The notes below the pieces were generated by a model. The model saw only the letters and a program-made list of their open reading frames with translations. It was not told where the DNA came from and searched no databases. This document shows, piece after piece, positions 35,562 to 46,561 of a stretch of DNA of 64,000 bases (its first letter is position 1; every line of letters starts with the position of its first letter). This DNA comes from Polyodon spathula (lineage: Eukaryota; Chordata; Actinopteri; Acipenseriformes; Polyodontidae): positions 19,035,693 through 19,099,692 of the forward strand of contig NC_054534.1 in the NCBI RefSeq assembly GCF_017654505.1, given 5' to 3'. Both the position numbers and the translations under genes were made by a program.

Positions 35562-37192
35562 TAGGGATGGGTCGGTGTAAAATTTGCACAGTATGATAAC
35601 TTTTAAAAAATATATAGTGGTAACCTTACTATCACGGTATACAGTATATGATTAAAGGCTTACAAAATTAAGAAATACTAATGTAAATCGCTTAAATTAC
35701 TATAATTCACAAAAATAAAACCAACAAATCACACTTCCTTTCATGAAATGATTTAAACATTTGGTATTTAGTATTTTACTATGCCAAATAACTTGGTACG
35801 TTTCCTTTTTATAAATACAATCAGAATAAAAATAAATAAACAAATAAATAAATAGATAAATAAATAAATAAATAAAAAAAAGTATACTCTCAATGTTATA
35901 CTAAAACAATATTGAGATTTATTATATGCTCAAAATGACATGGTGCTGAGGTTTGTTAAATCATTTTAACATATACAATTAAATAAAAAATTAATAAATA
36001 AATAAATACATTGTTTAGCTGATGGTAAATAGAATTGGGAAATGATCGGTCTTATTGCTTAAAACACAAACATGTACAACAGGTTATTATTTAAAATCAG
36101 AGATGCGTTGTTTATTTTTTCAACCGGATAAATAAAATATGTATAGCAAAAAATAAAAAGTAATTTAACACTAAAACATGTTATTAGATTTACAGCTACA
36201 CGTCACGACAATGCACAAGTAAGCTTCCAATGTTACACATGTGGAGTTTGTAAAAAAAGATTTATTCACTTACCTAAGAAAATTGGAATAATGTTATAAC
36301 TTGTTTAAACAAAATTACGTTGATAGTAAGTAGGCTATCCTGCGACAGTCGCGGATCTGTGTTAATTTTAATTGAGACATTGGTCGTATTCTTATAGCGC
36401 AGATTTCCACAGTTCTGCACAGTGCTGCACAACATCGCGGGGATGCGCTGTAGATGTCACTCAACACCCACAGAAACCTGCAGATTCTGCATAGCCCAGC
36501 GCAGCTTTGAAATGTTACTGCGGGAGGCTGGCTGCGGCTTAGAACGAAAGGGACGATGCAAAGATCACGAGTGACCTGCTACTTGTAATGCAAATAACCA
36601 TTAAAACTGCTGCTGCCACCTTGTTAGCGGAGGCGAATTACACTTTATCATTATACAATATATATTAAATAAATAAATCAATTATGGAAACAAACAGTGT
36701 ACTAAATCCGTGATAAGCGATGTATCATTTTACAATAAAGTTAATGTTAATAAATTACATTAAACTGACTGTTGATAATCAGACAAATGTAAATATAGCA
36801 CGTTGAAAATATTTGCTCTGCTGCAAGGTTTGGAGAAGGCTTTTCTCTAAAAAGCTTCGTGGGATGTCAGAAAGACAGCAGCCAAGAGCAGCCAGCGCAG
36901 CAAGCTCTGGGTAACAGAACGCAGCAATTGAAATGTGTATTCTGTGTCGTTTCCTTTAAAATCATTATCAAATTACAGTATCAGTTCACAAAAATATCTT
37001 CCTCCGACACTTTGCTAAGGCTGCAGGTACCATCGCTTGATTTAGAAGAAGTGTGTTTACAGTTGTAAAATGCATTAACCTTTGTATAAAGGAATTACGA
37101 TAATTGCGGTGTAGAATAAAAGGCACAATATTAACACCGTAATGTACTTAAATCGTAGTAAACCGAAAAACCGGTACACCGACCCATCCCTA
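35562..37192. mobile_element. hAT-type DNA transposon, non-autonomous, perfect 8-bp target duplication
   Basis: The left end reads TAGGGATGGGTCGGTGTA and the right end is its exact inverse, TACACCGACCCATCCCTA. CTGCAGAA flanks both sides (35554-35561 and 37193-37200), the 8-bp duplication diagnostic of hAT insertions. The TAGGG start fits the YARNG terminal consensus of that superfamily. The 1.6-kb interior holds AAAT-rich microsatellites (35825-35880, 35990-36010) and a short GC-richer stretch around 36340-36560, but no transposase motif was found, so it is a non-autonomous copy. The perfect duplication and 18-bp termini suggest a relatively young insertion. Confidence 0.92.
35825..35880. repeat. 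(AAAT)n-rich microsatellite within the hAT element
   Basis: Imperfect AAAT and AAAC units over about 55 bases. Confidence 0.85.
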
Positions 37193-37539
37193 CTGCAGAA
37201 TACGGTGACCAAAGATAACAATAAGTATAATGGGCTTGATTTTAATAAATTTGCCGCTATTTTGATTGTCTAAACAGTGGTGGTACAGTAATCTCTGCGG
37301 ATAGGGCACACCCTTGTGGTGAAACAGATTTTTCCCATTGTAAATGCTCTAGGTAAAGGAGCAGGAACTTTGCTTAAGGGAACACCTTCTTGGCACCGAT
37401 AGCGATTCGTTCTCAAAGTATATACAGTACTGTTTTGTAAATCGCAATTGAGTCTTGAGGGATACTGATTGGTTTATTAAATCTTTCCAGAATTGTTTTG
37501 TATTCTGATTTCAACGAGTGCACCTCATCGCTACAAAAT

Positions 37540-38182
37540 AGCAAGTAAACAAAACAGCAAAGCGGTCTACACCCGGACAACTCCCGCCAGCCGGAGGAGT
37601 CACCAGCCACCACCAGCATCGAGGCCTCAAAGACCGTCGACCCCAATGGGCCACCTTGCCTCCCCCTTCATGGAGACCAAGGTTGGACCCCAACTTGGGT
37701 AGAGGTGCTGCCCCTGCGCCATTGCCAAACCAGCAATGGGACAGATACTTAACCACTGTTCCCTCTGCCCCACACCCTACTTGTATCAGGTGCAACCAAC
37801 CAGGACACCTGGCCAGGTCATACCCTGCTGCAATGGAGTGTGATGTGGCGGCCTGTAATTGGGCATCGGAAATAGGTAACCAAGGGGAAATGGTCATCTG
37901 GGGCCTTGTGCAGTTTATGTGGTTTTAGAAAATGTGAAAACCCACGCATTAGTGGACACAGGGTGTGAAAAGACCTTAATTCGGACAGCTCTCTTGGGCA
38001 GTGTGTCGTGGTGGCCACAAGGTCAGGTGGCCATCTCCTGTATCCATGGAGACACAGAAGCATACCCCACACTAAAAGTATACTTATCGGTAGGATCGAG
38101 AAAACGTCATCTGGTAGTAGGGGTGGCGGAAAGGCTACCACATCTGGTTATTCTGGGCCGAGACTGGCCATTAAAGAATTAA
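37540..38182 (+). pseudogene. Gypsy gag C-terminus (zinc knuckle) and protease, broken
   Basis: A proline- and serine-rich gag tail is followed by CIRCNQPGHLARSYP (about 37781-37825). This is the CCHC zinc knuckle that binds retrotransposon RNA, but its last cysteine is replaced by serine. A frame change near 37919 leads into VVLENVKTHALVDTGCEKTL, where DTG is the aspartic protease active-site triad, and on to HLVVGVAERLPHLVILGRDW, the typical protease flap and C-terminal region ending at a stop (38180-38182). Gag packages the transcript and the protease cleaves the polyprotein. No gag N-terminus is present. Confidence 0.8.
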
Positions 38183-38439
38183 TGAAATTAACATCAGTAA
38201 ATGTGGCAGAAAGGAAAAAGGGAACGGATTGGCGATATGTTCCCTTTTCAAGCTGAAATGTTTTATTCTGTCTTCCGTCCTAGAAAACCAAATAGAGAGA
38301 AGGACCAAAAAATTGGAGGAAGCATCAATGAGGCAAGGCTAGGGTCTGGTGTGAGCACACACTTATGGTAACAAACGACAGTCAAAGGGGGTCAGAACGT
38401 AGTGTGACCAAGAGGGTGAGGTTACTGGTCCAGGGCAGA

Positions 38440-39125
38440 AGCTACTCCAGCCCATCTCAATAAACCGGAAGTGTGGCACTTAAGTGGCGGACATGCTGTG
38501 GGGACAACACAACAACCCCTCACTGGAATATATAGCCACATGCCCAGACTGCCAGTGAGTAGCAACGGGTCGAGTGCGCCCTGCCCCTTTGGTCCCACTG
38601 CTGATTATTTCCACCCCTTTTGAACGCACTGCAATTGACATAGTGGGCCCTTTGCTACCTTCTGACTCTGGGTATATGCATATATCAGTGGTGATAGATT
38701 ATGCAATGCGATACCTGGAGGCAGTTCCACTGAGATGGCTAGAGTAGGAATCCCCATGGAGATTTTGACAGATCATGGAACCAAATTTCTGTCTAACACA
38801 TTACAGCAAGTTTATAAAATATAAAAAATATGTTCCATCAGGACATCTGTTTATCATCCACAGACGGATGGTTTGGTGGAATGCTTTAATCAGACCTTAA
38901 AGCAGATGCTGAGACACTTGAAAGCCAAGAGCAAAAACATGGGCATTGCTTCTTCCCTACCTCCTTTTTACAGTGAGAGAGGGTTCTCCCCCTTCCAGCT
39001 CTTGTACGGCAGACAGCCTCGCTGCACTCACGATCCGCTGAGAGAGGGGAGGAGCACAAAGGCTTGTCCAAAAATGTAGTGCAGCATGTGCTCTTACTGA
39101 GAGATCGCCTGGATTTGGTCGGTAG
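38440..39125 (+). pseudogene. Gypsy integrase remnant, located before RT
   Basis: The HHCC zinc-binding region is recognisable as HLSGGH (38478-38495) followed, in another frame, by TCPDCQ near 38540. The DDE core follows in pieces: AIDIVGPLLPSDSGYMH, GIPMEILTDHGTKFLSNTL, and HPQTDGLVECFNQTLKQML, which contain the three acidic positions. Then come GFSPFQLLYGRQPR and, near 39066-39125, the C-terminal VVQHVLLLRDRLDLVG. Integrase inserts the cDNA copy. At least four stops or frameshifts are present. It ends abruptly where RT homology starts at 39144, so the usual chromodomain or tail region is missing. Its position before RT is abnormal for Gypsy. Confidence 0.82.
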
Positions 39126-39143
39126 TCAAAAAGAACCAATCAC

Positions 39144-40200
39144 TTCTGCGTTGATTTCCATAAGGCAAATGCTATTGCCAAGTTTGATGTCTGCCCCATG
39201 CCTTGGGTCGATGAACTTTTAGACAGAGTAGGAATGGCGAAGTTTATCTCTACTCTGGACGTGACAAAGGGATACTGGCAGATTCTCTTAACTCTAAGTT
39301 ATAGAGAGAAAAATGTATTTTCAACACCAAAAAGGCTGTTTCATTTTAAAACCATGCCGTTTGGGCTACGTGGTGCGCCTGCTACCTTTGAGAAACTGAT
39401 GAACCAGGTCTTACATCCACATCAGGAATATGCGGCAGCGTTACATTGACGATGTGGTTATTTACATCTCCACCTGGCAAGAGCATTTGTCTAGGGTTAC
39501 GGTCATCATTCAGTCTCTAAGGGTAGCTCAGTTGACAGCTAACTCGCGAAAATGTGTGACTGCCAAAAAGAGACTCAATATTAGAGATTTTTAATGGGGA
39601 ATGGGAAGAGTGAAACCCATTGTCACCAAAACCCAGGGTTTGGTAGACGCGGCAGTTCCCAAAACCAAGACTCATGTGAGGTCGCTATTGGGGTTAGCCG
39701 GATATTACTGCCGTTTTATCCCCAAGTATGCCACAGTGGTTAACCCCTTAGTCGACCTCATCAAAAAGAGTGCACCAAATTTGATTAAGTGGTCAGTAGC
39801 ACCTCAGGGGGCATTTGATATTATTAAGCGAAAACACTGCCAGGCCCCACTCTCATCACAACAGATTTTACCAAGCGATTCATCCACCACCCCGATACGT
39901 CGGAAGTTGGTTTGGGTGTGGTCTTGTCCCAAAAGGTAGATGGAGTAGAACACCCGATACTGTAATTCAAAAAGATGCTCCCTCGGGAGCGCAACTACTC
40001 CGTGGTGAAAAAGTGTTTGGCCATTAAATGGGCTACTCACTCTTGTCACAGGCCACGGCCCACTCATGTGATTAAGCACAGTGAATGACAGCAATGCCCG
40101 GATAACTCTGTGGTATCTGGCATTGCAGCCCTTCATGTACCACCTGGTATATCGTGCAGGAAAAGATCACCAAAATGCAGATTATTTTTCTCTGGAGTTG
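39144..40200 (+). pseudogene. Gypsy reverse transcriptase and RNase H remnant
   Basis: Homology starts mid-RT at FCVDFHKANAIAKFDVCPMP, lacking the N-terminal fingers. It continues through VDELLDRVGMAKFISTLDV, TKGYWQI, FKTMPFGLRGAPATF and the active-site YIDDVVIY (about 39442), which is intact as a motif although the frame shifts beside it. Next come KTHVRSLLGLAGYYCRFIPK (thumb/connection), then the RNase H start with PDTSEVGLGVVLSQK and PRERNYSVV, and degraded sequence to about 40200. RT copies the genomic RNA and RNase H removes it. Several frameshifts and stops make it non-functional. The sequence type is clearly Ty3/Gypsy rather than Copia. Confidence 0.88.
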
Positions 40201-40244
40201 ATTCAGCTGATTGTTCCTTCGGCTCCACCCTGAGCAGTGGGATA

Positions 40245-40802
40245 TGTGACAGAAATAGAATGATTCTTGGTGGTAAATCTCCCTCCCGACCTGTGAGAGC
40301 ACTAAGTAAAGGGAACAGAGCACAATTCATTCCCAGGGTTAAAAGGAAGTCGGTCATCTAGAAAAGGGGCGGAGCTCCGTTGCACTAACTCATCGACCCG
40401 GAAGTGTTTTGTTTGTTTTGCCTCGTCTCTATCTGTTGCTTGTTATTTTTAGTATACAGCCAACGCGATCCGGAGCTGTCACCACAGGCCAAACCCAGAC
40501 ATCACTACACACCTGTGTCACGATATATGTTGTATTACACCACAAGCACTGCAGCACACATCCAGGACTGGTGACCGTGTTTGTATACTGTGTGTGTAAA
40601 ATTGACTGCGTTTATTATTTGGTACTGCAAACCCTTTATTTAGAACAGTACAATACACAGTGTGTATTGCCTGGGATTATTACATATGGTCACCAGACCA
40701 GGATTATAAATAAACCTCCTTGCACTTTGGATTCTTGTTGTCTGCCTTTCATTGATCACCACATTACTCCTGCACCAGCACACTGCAAGCCACTTTGCCA
40801 CA
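40245..40802 (+). repeat. 3' LTR of the Gypsy remnant
   Basis: A 558-bp block opens TGTGACAGAAATAG and closes CCACTTTGCCACA. A polyadenylation-type AAATAAACC lies near 40706 about 95 bp before the end. Blocks such as AGAAAAGGGGC, GGAAGTCGG and the 3' terminus recur in the solo LTR at 58266-59016, so both belong to one family. Confidence 0.85.
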
Positions 40803-43800
40803 GATATATACCACAAAGAAAAACAAAATCCTTCTTAATCCATTAGCATCTGGGGCAAAGCCTTTGGAACCTACTCCAGATTAATCTTAATTCACGGAAT
40901 CAAGCAACTAATTTCTGAATGGCAGCTGTTGCAGCCACATCACAGCTAATCCAGCTGGAAGCCAGAAGGCACTTCTTCCATAAATCTTTTGACAAATGAC
41001 ACCAGCTTTCAAAGGAAAATCTGCATCATGCAAATTTCTACACTTTCTAAACACTGCTATACTGTGAATTTAAATCTTGTTAACAATTTCTTTAACTGTA
41101 AGATGTGCAATGGCTCTTTTCATTCTATATCTATGCCAGCTTTTACAGTGCCAACACACACAATAAGAGTCCACAGCTTTACAGCTATTACAGGATGCAT
41201 TTAGGTTAAAAGTGGACAGTCCAAAAAAGACTAGAAAACAATTAACAAAAATCAATGGGAAATGTTTTTAAGTTGGGTCCTCGATTCAATGGAATATTGA
41301 TTAACAACCACCATTTTTCAAAGTTGACTGCACCTAATACATAGACCCAAAATATAGTATAATTTAGATTTATAGAAATATTTTATTTATAGTAATTCAT
41401 GATAATAGTTTGCTTCAGTAAAAATGTAATGTAAAACACACTGAACATAGAAACTAAAATAATAGGATGTGGATTTTAATGAAAAACAGGAATATGTCAG
41501 TGTGAGCCACAAGACTACTGTACCTTGAAACAAAAATGTGCACTAATGGGGATTTGTGTACACCGCAATTTGAAAAGAAATCCATGTTTAAACAGTGTAC
41601 CGGTACTAACACATCTCAACCCGCTGTCTGTAATACATATTCAAAAAGAAAAATGTTATACTCTGTGTTAAATAACCGATTATATTATTACGATATTATG
41701 CTGTTTTTAGCAATGCTAATAATGATTAAGACGCTTTTTTTTTCTGAAATGACAATGCTATAAAAAAAGGAATTTCAATTACACACAGGGCTCAAGTGAA
41801 GTTAAGGTCTTAAATATGTTGCATGCAGTATTTAAAACTGCTGTGGAATTTATAACGATTTTTAATAAAAAAAAAAATAAAAAATCTAAAATAAGTGTAG
41901 ATGAACGGAAAACCTTACTCCTGGTTATACTATACTCCTTTATGTGGTTGTCTCATCATGACCATGACCTTTCAGTAGTACAGAAAGGTGAATGCATTTA
42001 GAATCAATGTCATGTCTTGAAGATAAATTCATGACAAATGAAAACAGACTTTACTGAGCAAGCTGAAACTAGTACACTATTGATCAAGGTGTCATTTACT
42101 TCTGCATATTCGACGGTTACACTACATTACGTAAATGAAAATACAAAGATTTTTATTTAAAATAAATCTTCATTGCCTTTAACAGCATGCGTCAAGTTGA
42201 AAGGATTCAAACTAGAATTGATTTTTGTGTAATGTCCAAAGGTCAGTAGTAAGATTGTTTAGTCAGATAATCAGATTTATACATACACTACTACCTCAGT
42301 TTTGATGTGCCAAAGTTGTAAAAGTCAGACACTACATTCCAAGCTTCTGCAGGTTTTTTTTTTTTTTTATTTTTAAAGTTGATTTATGTGTTCCACGTAC
42401 AGGATATACTGTTGTGTTGTATTTATCCATATCTACATGTATCATTGATTTTCCACAGGGAAAATATATTTTCTTTTCTTACTGACTCAACTGATTCACT
42501 TAATTAGTTTCTGGAGAGAAAATGATGATCTTCTGGGTCATTTCATGACAAATCACCCAAAACATTTTGGATTTAACACCCTACCCACTCCGACTTACAT
42601 CAGACTCGTGCACAGGGTTGTACAAGGCAAAAAAACTACTTGAGTCAGAGACTTGTGTTAGGAAAAAGACACTGTCGCACACAGGATAAAAAACAACAAC
42701 TATGTTATCCAACTGCACTTTCATTTGGTTGGGTACTTCTTATCAAACTGTTTACTACTACTAACAGTTCTAGAGTTGTTTTATAATTTGGACAAATCCA
42801 TTTAGTGGTAAAATCGAACAAGACAAGGCTAGTTAATTTTAGACCAATGCAATGATGACTTGAAATATATACTGCACATTTCCCAATACCCGGATGAGTG
42901 TATTGATTTGCTACCTAAATAAAGGAGACAGTGCTGTAGACATTTCTACTGACCCAATCTGTTTACGTTGCAATGTCTGCACTATACAATAAAGAGGTTG
43001 GCTAGCTGTCAAGCTGACTATTAGGTGCATCATATAAATTATAAAAAGTAATTTAAGCTGGTCAATTTCCAAACACATAATTAAAAGAGGACGACTGAAC
43101 ATAGTAGTGAAATATTGTTCAATGGTTTTACATGATGCACAAGTTAATTCTCCAAACAGAGCAAGCTGTTTTCTGTTTTGGGGTGACCAGACCCTACAGT
43201 ACCTGGCCCAATAGTATCTTTCCCTGTTTGGGTGAAACATTGTAAAGTTTTATTGTAGCATGAGAGACTTTCTTTTTTTACTATTCAAACAACTAGGATG
43301 AACCACAGAGTAGTGGCCAAAATTCCCTGGGGAATCCTGCTATGAATGGAGCTGCTAAGTGGATTTTGCACTGTTGGAAGACTGCTAATATGGCTTCAGT
43401 AAATCACCTTGTCTAGCTACAGTACAAGTCTTTTTTCAACTTTTCTTTAAAATGTCGGATGCTTTAATAATTTTACATCAATCTTATTTCATATGTAACC
43501 TTTTGAGAATGTCTACATTATCATTCAAGATACATAATAGCATTACAGCCAGCCAGGCAATTGCATGGAATGACATTCTGGGAGCTGCCACTGCTTACTG
43601 TGACTCCTGAACTCTAGTTAATCACATGTCCAGAGAAAGCATCTGGCTGATTAAGAGAAGCCCGAGAAGATACAATGCTGCAGTAACAATGACTGGCATT
43701 CTTATTTTACGTCTCTCTTTTCATTTGAAGCAGGACCTTCCTCTGTCAGTTCTGCAATAAAAAAACCATCCCATCCCCTGGTCGGTGGTGTGTCGCCCGT

Positions 43801-44134
43801 TATTTGCCAGGTGGTCACTCATGTAAATGGATATGTTATTCTTTCAGCTGCGGATAGTGATTGCTTATTACAGAACTCGGCAATTGCGGCAGTGAAGGCC
43901 CTTACTAAGAATGAGAGAGAAGATTAAAGAGCACAGCCAACAGAACAGAGTCATTTAACACTCCAAACTACACGTTGTTTTTACATCAATCTGCACCTCC
44001 ATCTGTTTATTGTTATACATCTGCAATTTAAACAGCTTATTTTATTTTGCTGGGCAAATACTTGATAAAATGTTTAATCTTTCTCTCCAACCCCCGCAAC
44101 CTGACACTGATTAAACCTCCACTTTGTCTAGTTC
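40803..44134. other. Stretch without recognised genes or bounded repeats
   Basis: No exon, RNA gene or terminal inverted repeat was recognised in these 3.3 kb. Homopolymer T-runs lie near 42354-42368. Minor open frames (for example 42911-43240 on the minus strand) have no recognisable homologue. Confidence 0.5.
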
Positions 44135-44136
44135 TA

Positions 44137-44299
44137 CAGCTGTGCCCAAAAGTTTTGCATCACCTAGAATTTTAGGATTGAGACAGAATTCAGTTTTTCG
44201 TTAAATATATGGAACACTACAAAGTGGTATGTAATGCAATTGTTTATGATGCAAAATATGTTAATTATGTAGGGTAATGCAAAATTTTGGCCATAGCTG
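44137..44299. mobile_element. Tc1/mariner-type MITE, copy 1 (163 bp)
   Basis: The left end reads CAGCTGTGCCCAAAAGTTTTG and the inverted right end CAGCTATGGCCAAAATTTTG; the match continues into GCAT. TA lies outside both ends (44135-44136 and 44300-44301), the duplication of Tc1/mariner elements. It shares CATCACCTA-ATTTTAGGATTGAGAC and GTGGTATGTAAT blocks with copy 2 at 49543-49908. Confidence 0.8.
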
Positions 44300-44724
44300 T
44301 ACAATATAATTTGAGTGGTTGAAGTTCCAAAGAAAGAGAAACCAATGAACAGATGCATTCTCAATTGTACTTACATGTTTTAAATTTGTTTGAAAAATTG
44401 ATGAAGGATTTTTACTACCTCTCATGTAGTATTGACTAAAAATGTATTCTCTAGATGCACAGCGACATGAGCAGAAATTGTACTTAGAATTACGCTGCAT
44501 TTATATAACAATTACTGAAAAAATAATATAAGGATATTGAAATGAAGTGACTTTCCTAAACACAGATAGGTAACAACTGCCACAGCCACCATTGACAACA
44601 TCGTGGATGTGACTCATCCAGCCAACTTTCACCTCAGAATCACTCAGCTTTTGTCATGACAAACAGTTGCACGAGAGCATCAATTATGTGCAAAAGATAT
44701 GACTTCTTTTTTTGATATGAGTGC

Positions 44725-44729
44725 AGGGT
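44725..44729. repeat. Target-site duplication AGGGT, left
   Basis: AGGGT precedes the left LTR and recurs at 46562-46566 after the right LTR, the 5-bp duplication expected of Gypsy-type integration. Confidence 0.85.
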
Positions 44730-45233
44730 TGTGACAGGGTCTTCCTCGTGTCACTTGTGTGGGTAGCCGCTGATTAAGCATACAGAGAGACAGACATGGT
44801 GTTGAAACGCCAGCACAGGCGCGCAGGATTTATTAACAAACAAATAACAAACTAAAGTAAAATAAAGGTGGTCATGTTACGTTACCAGCGATGGTAACGC
44901 ACAGAGGACTAATACAGCAAACTGTACAAAAATGCAAAATAAAACACAGTACAACAAACTATAAATCAAAGGTGCCGTGAAAACGGCAGGCCTTGCAGCA
45001 GCCCTGATCACAGTGATCGCCATGCTTTTATACTGACGCTCCACTGAGACACGCCCACCCGCCTGCTGGAACAGCTGATTACTTTCAGCTGCTGCTCCAC
45101 GCAGACGGGTAATTGTCCCCGGCTGAGTGCCACAGCATCTAAACAATTAATTAAATCAATATGTTAACAATTAACACAAAAACATACAATAAACTATATA
45201 TTTCCCCATGTGCAGGGCTTACACTTTGCCACA
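44730..45233 (-). repeat. 3' LTR of the non-autonomous element
   Basis: Downstream LTR in element orientation. On the plus strand it begins TGTGACAGGGTC and ends CTTTGCCACA. An open frame across it (44877-45146, minus) is LTR sequence and is not a gene. Confidence 0.9.
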
Positions 45234-45247
45234 TATCCTCCCGCTCG
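45234..45247 (-). promoter_or_regulatory. Polypurine tract
   Basis: On the minus strand GAGCGGGAGGATA abuts the 3' LTR. Such tracts resist RNase H and prime plus-strand cDNA synthesis. Confidence 0.7.
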
Positions 45248-45599
45248 GAATGGAACTCATAGGGGTCCATTTGACAAAACAAAAATCACAAGGGTGGGTG
45301 GGAAGGAACATTAGAGCCAGGCGCAACCTCCATACCATAATACCAGACACCAGGCTCCAACGTTAGCCCCATAATATCAACAACGCTATAAACAATAAAC
45401 ATGCACACACATACAACCATTACCCACATTAACACTAATTTACTATTTTCATTTCCCACCACCATCATTATTTAACCTTATAATTTATCATTCCTATAAT
45501 AACCATTCCTAACATCACTACAATAGTCAATTCTTTCACATTACCAATCACTCTCATTCATACAACACATAACTTAATCTACTAACACGTAACAATAAT

Positions 45600-46020
45600 T
45601 AACAACACACCCACAATTATTACCCCCTAAACCCAGTGTCCCTTCATGGGGCTCCTCTCCGGAAGACTGCCCCGCCTCCTTTTCAGACGATCCCCCACAA
45701 ACGACAGGTCCTCCTTCGCTGACGCTCGGCAGGCAGTTCCTCCCGCTGGCTTCCGGGCAGGCAGTCTCTCCTTCTCCCTCGCCAGCTTCCAGGACCGGAA
45801 CTCCTTTCTGCAGCTCTCAGGGACGGACACTCCTCGGCCTCTCTGGAGTTCGGGTGGGATCCCTCAGCTCCATTCCAGTGCCTTTACAAGGACTGCGTCT
45901 CCATCCATCTCCTTCCGCAGCCCCTCATTGTTACCTGCGGTCTGCCCTTGTCCCCCCCAAAAAAAATTTCAGGGGTTTGCTCCTCCTGTCTCTCCGTAGC
46001 CATCTAGCCTTTCTTCGGCA
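45600..46020 (-). pseudogene. Short gag-like or leader open segments in the non-autonomous element
   Basis: On the minus strand a start MATERQEEQTPEIFFGGDKG lies soon after the primer site. A second frame continues GLRKEMDGDAVLVKALEWS, a stop, then SVPESCRKEFRSWKLAREKE and further arginine- and lysine-rich sequence to a stop near 45627. The charged, GC-rich content resembles a degenerate gag or packaging leader. No zinc knuckle, protease or RT motif follows. Whether any product was ever made is unknown. Confidence 0.4.
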
Positions 46021-46034
46021 GGATGCAGCGGAAT

Positions 46035-46050
46035 CCACTTCTGACACCAT
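46035..46050 (-). promoter_or_regulatory. Primer-binding site, tRNA-Leu type
   Basis: On the minus strand TGGTGTCAGAAGTGG lies two bases inside the 5' LTR. It is complementary, with about one mismatch, to the 3' end of vertebrate tRNA-Leu (which ends CACTCCTGACACCA). This fixes the element's orientation as minus. Confidence 0.75.
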
Positions 46051-46051
46051 A

Positions 46052-46561
46052 TGTGACAGGGTCTTCCTCGTGTCACGTGTGTGGGTAGCCGCTGATTAAG
46101 CATACAGAGAGAAAGACGTGGTGTTGAAACGCAGGCACAGTCGCGCAGAATTTATTAACAAACAAATACCAAACGAAAGTAAAATAAAGGTGGTCATGTG
46201 ATGTTGCCAGCGATGGTAACGCACAGAGGACTATCATCAGTACAACAAACTGTACAAAAATGCAAAATAAAACACAGTACAACAAACTATAAATCAAAGG
46301 TGCCGTGAAAATGGCAGGCCTTGCAGCAGCCCTGATCACAGCGATCGCCATGCTTTTATACTGATGCTCTACTGAGACAAGCCCACCCGTCTGCTGGAAC
46401 AGCTGATTGCTTTCAGCTGTTGCTCCACGCAGACGGGTAATTGTCCCCGGCAGAGCGCCACAGCAGCTAAACACTTAATTAAATCAATTTGTTAACAATT
46501 AACACAAAAACATACAATAAACTACATATTTCCCCATGTGCAAGGCTTACGCTTTGCCACA
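46052..46561 (-). repeat. 5' LTR of the non-autonomous element
   Basis: Upstream LTR in element orientation, carrying the TATAAAAGCATGG promoter motif on the minus strand. It is near-identical to 44730-45233 apart from scattered substitutions and a short indel near 46232-46245. Confidence 0.9.

Larger units (their letters stand above)
37519..40802 (+). mobile_element. 5'-truncated Ty3/Gypsy remnant with rearranged pol and a 3' LTR
   Basis: Plus-strand homology begins in the late gag region and runs through protease, integrase, reverse transcriptase and RNase H to a 3' LTR (40245-40802). A purine-rich GAGCAGTGGGATA immediately before the LTR serves as polypurine tract. No 5' LTR or gag start was found upstream, so the left end is truncated near the coordinate given. 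Domain order is protease, integrase, RT, RNase H, whereas Gypsy elements normally place integrase last. All domains carry frameshifts or stops, so the element is dead. Confidence 0.88.
44730..46561 (-). mobile_element. Complete non-autonomous LTR retrotransposon (TRIM/LARD-like)
   Basis: Two direct repeats of 504 and 510 bp (44730-45233 and 46052-46561) enclose an 818-bp interior, with AGGGT duplicated outside. Orientation is minus. Read that way the LTR starts TGTGGCAAAG and ends CCTGTCACA. It has a TATAAAAGCATGG box (around 45030 and 46357) and an AATAAA signal near each 3' end. After the 5' LTR comes TGGTGTCAGAAGTGG, a good primer-binding site for tRNA-Leu, and before the 3' LTR a purine tract GAGCGGGAGGATA. 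The interior has no protease, RT or integrase, so it must have been moved by another element's proteins. By eye the LTRs differ at roughly 25-30 sites plus small indels, so the insertion is old but structurally intact. Confidence 0.9.

Noticed and set aside
37519..40802. Calling the element Copia because integrase precedes RT
   Set aside because: RT, protease and integrase motifs (TKGYWQI, YIDDVVIY, GFSPFQLLYGR) are of Gypsy type, and the junction has lost parts of both domains.
40409..40846. 145-codon open frame
   Set aside because: It lies across the Gypsy LTR, has no protein resemblance and is a by-product of LTR sequence.
46073..46474. 133-codon minus-strand open frame, with a near copy at 44877-45146
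   Set aside because: The two are similar because they are the two LTRs of one element; they are not duplicated genes.
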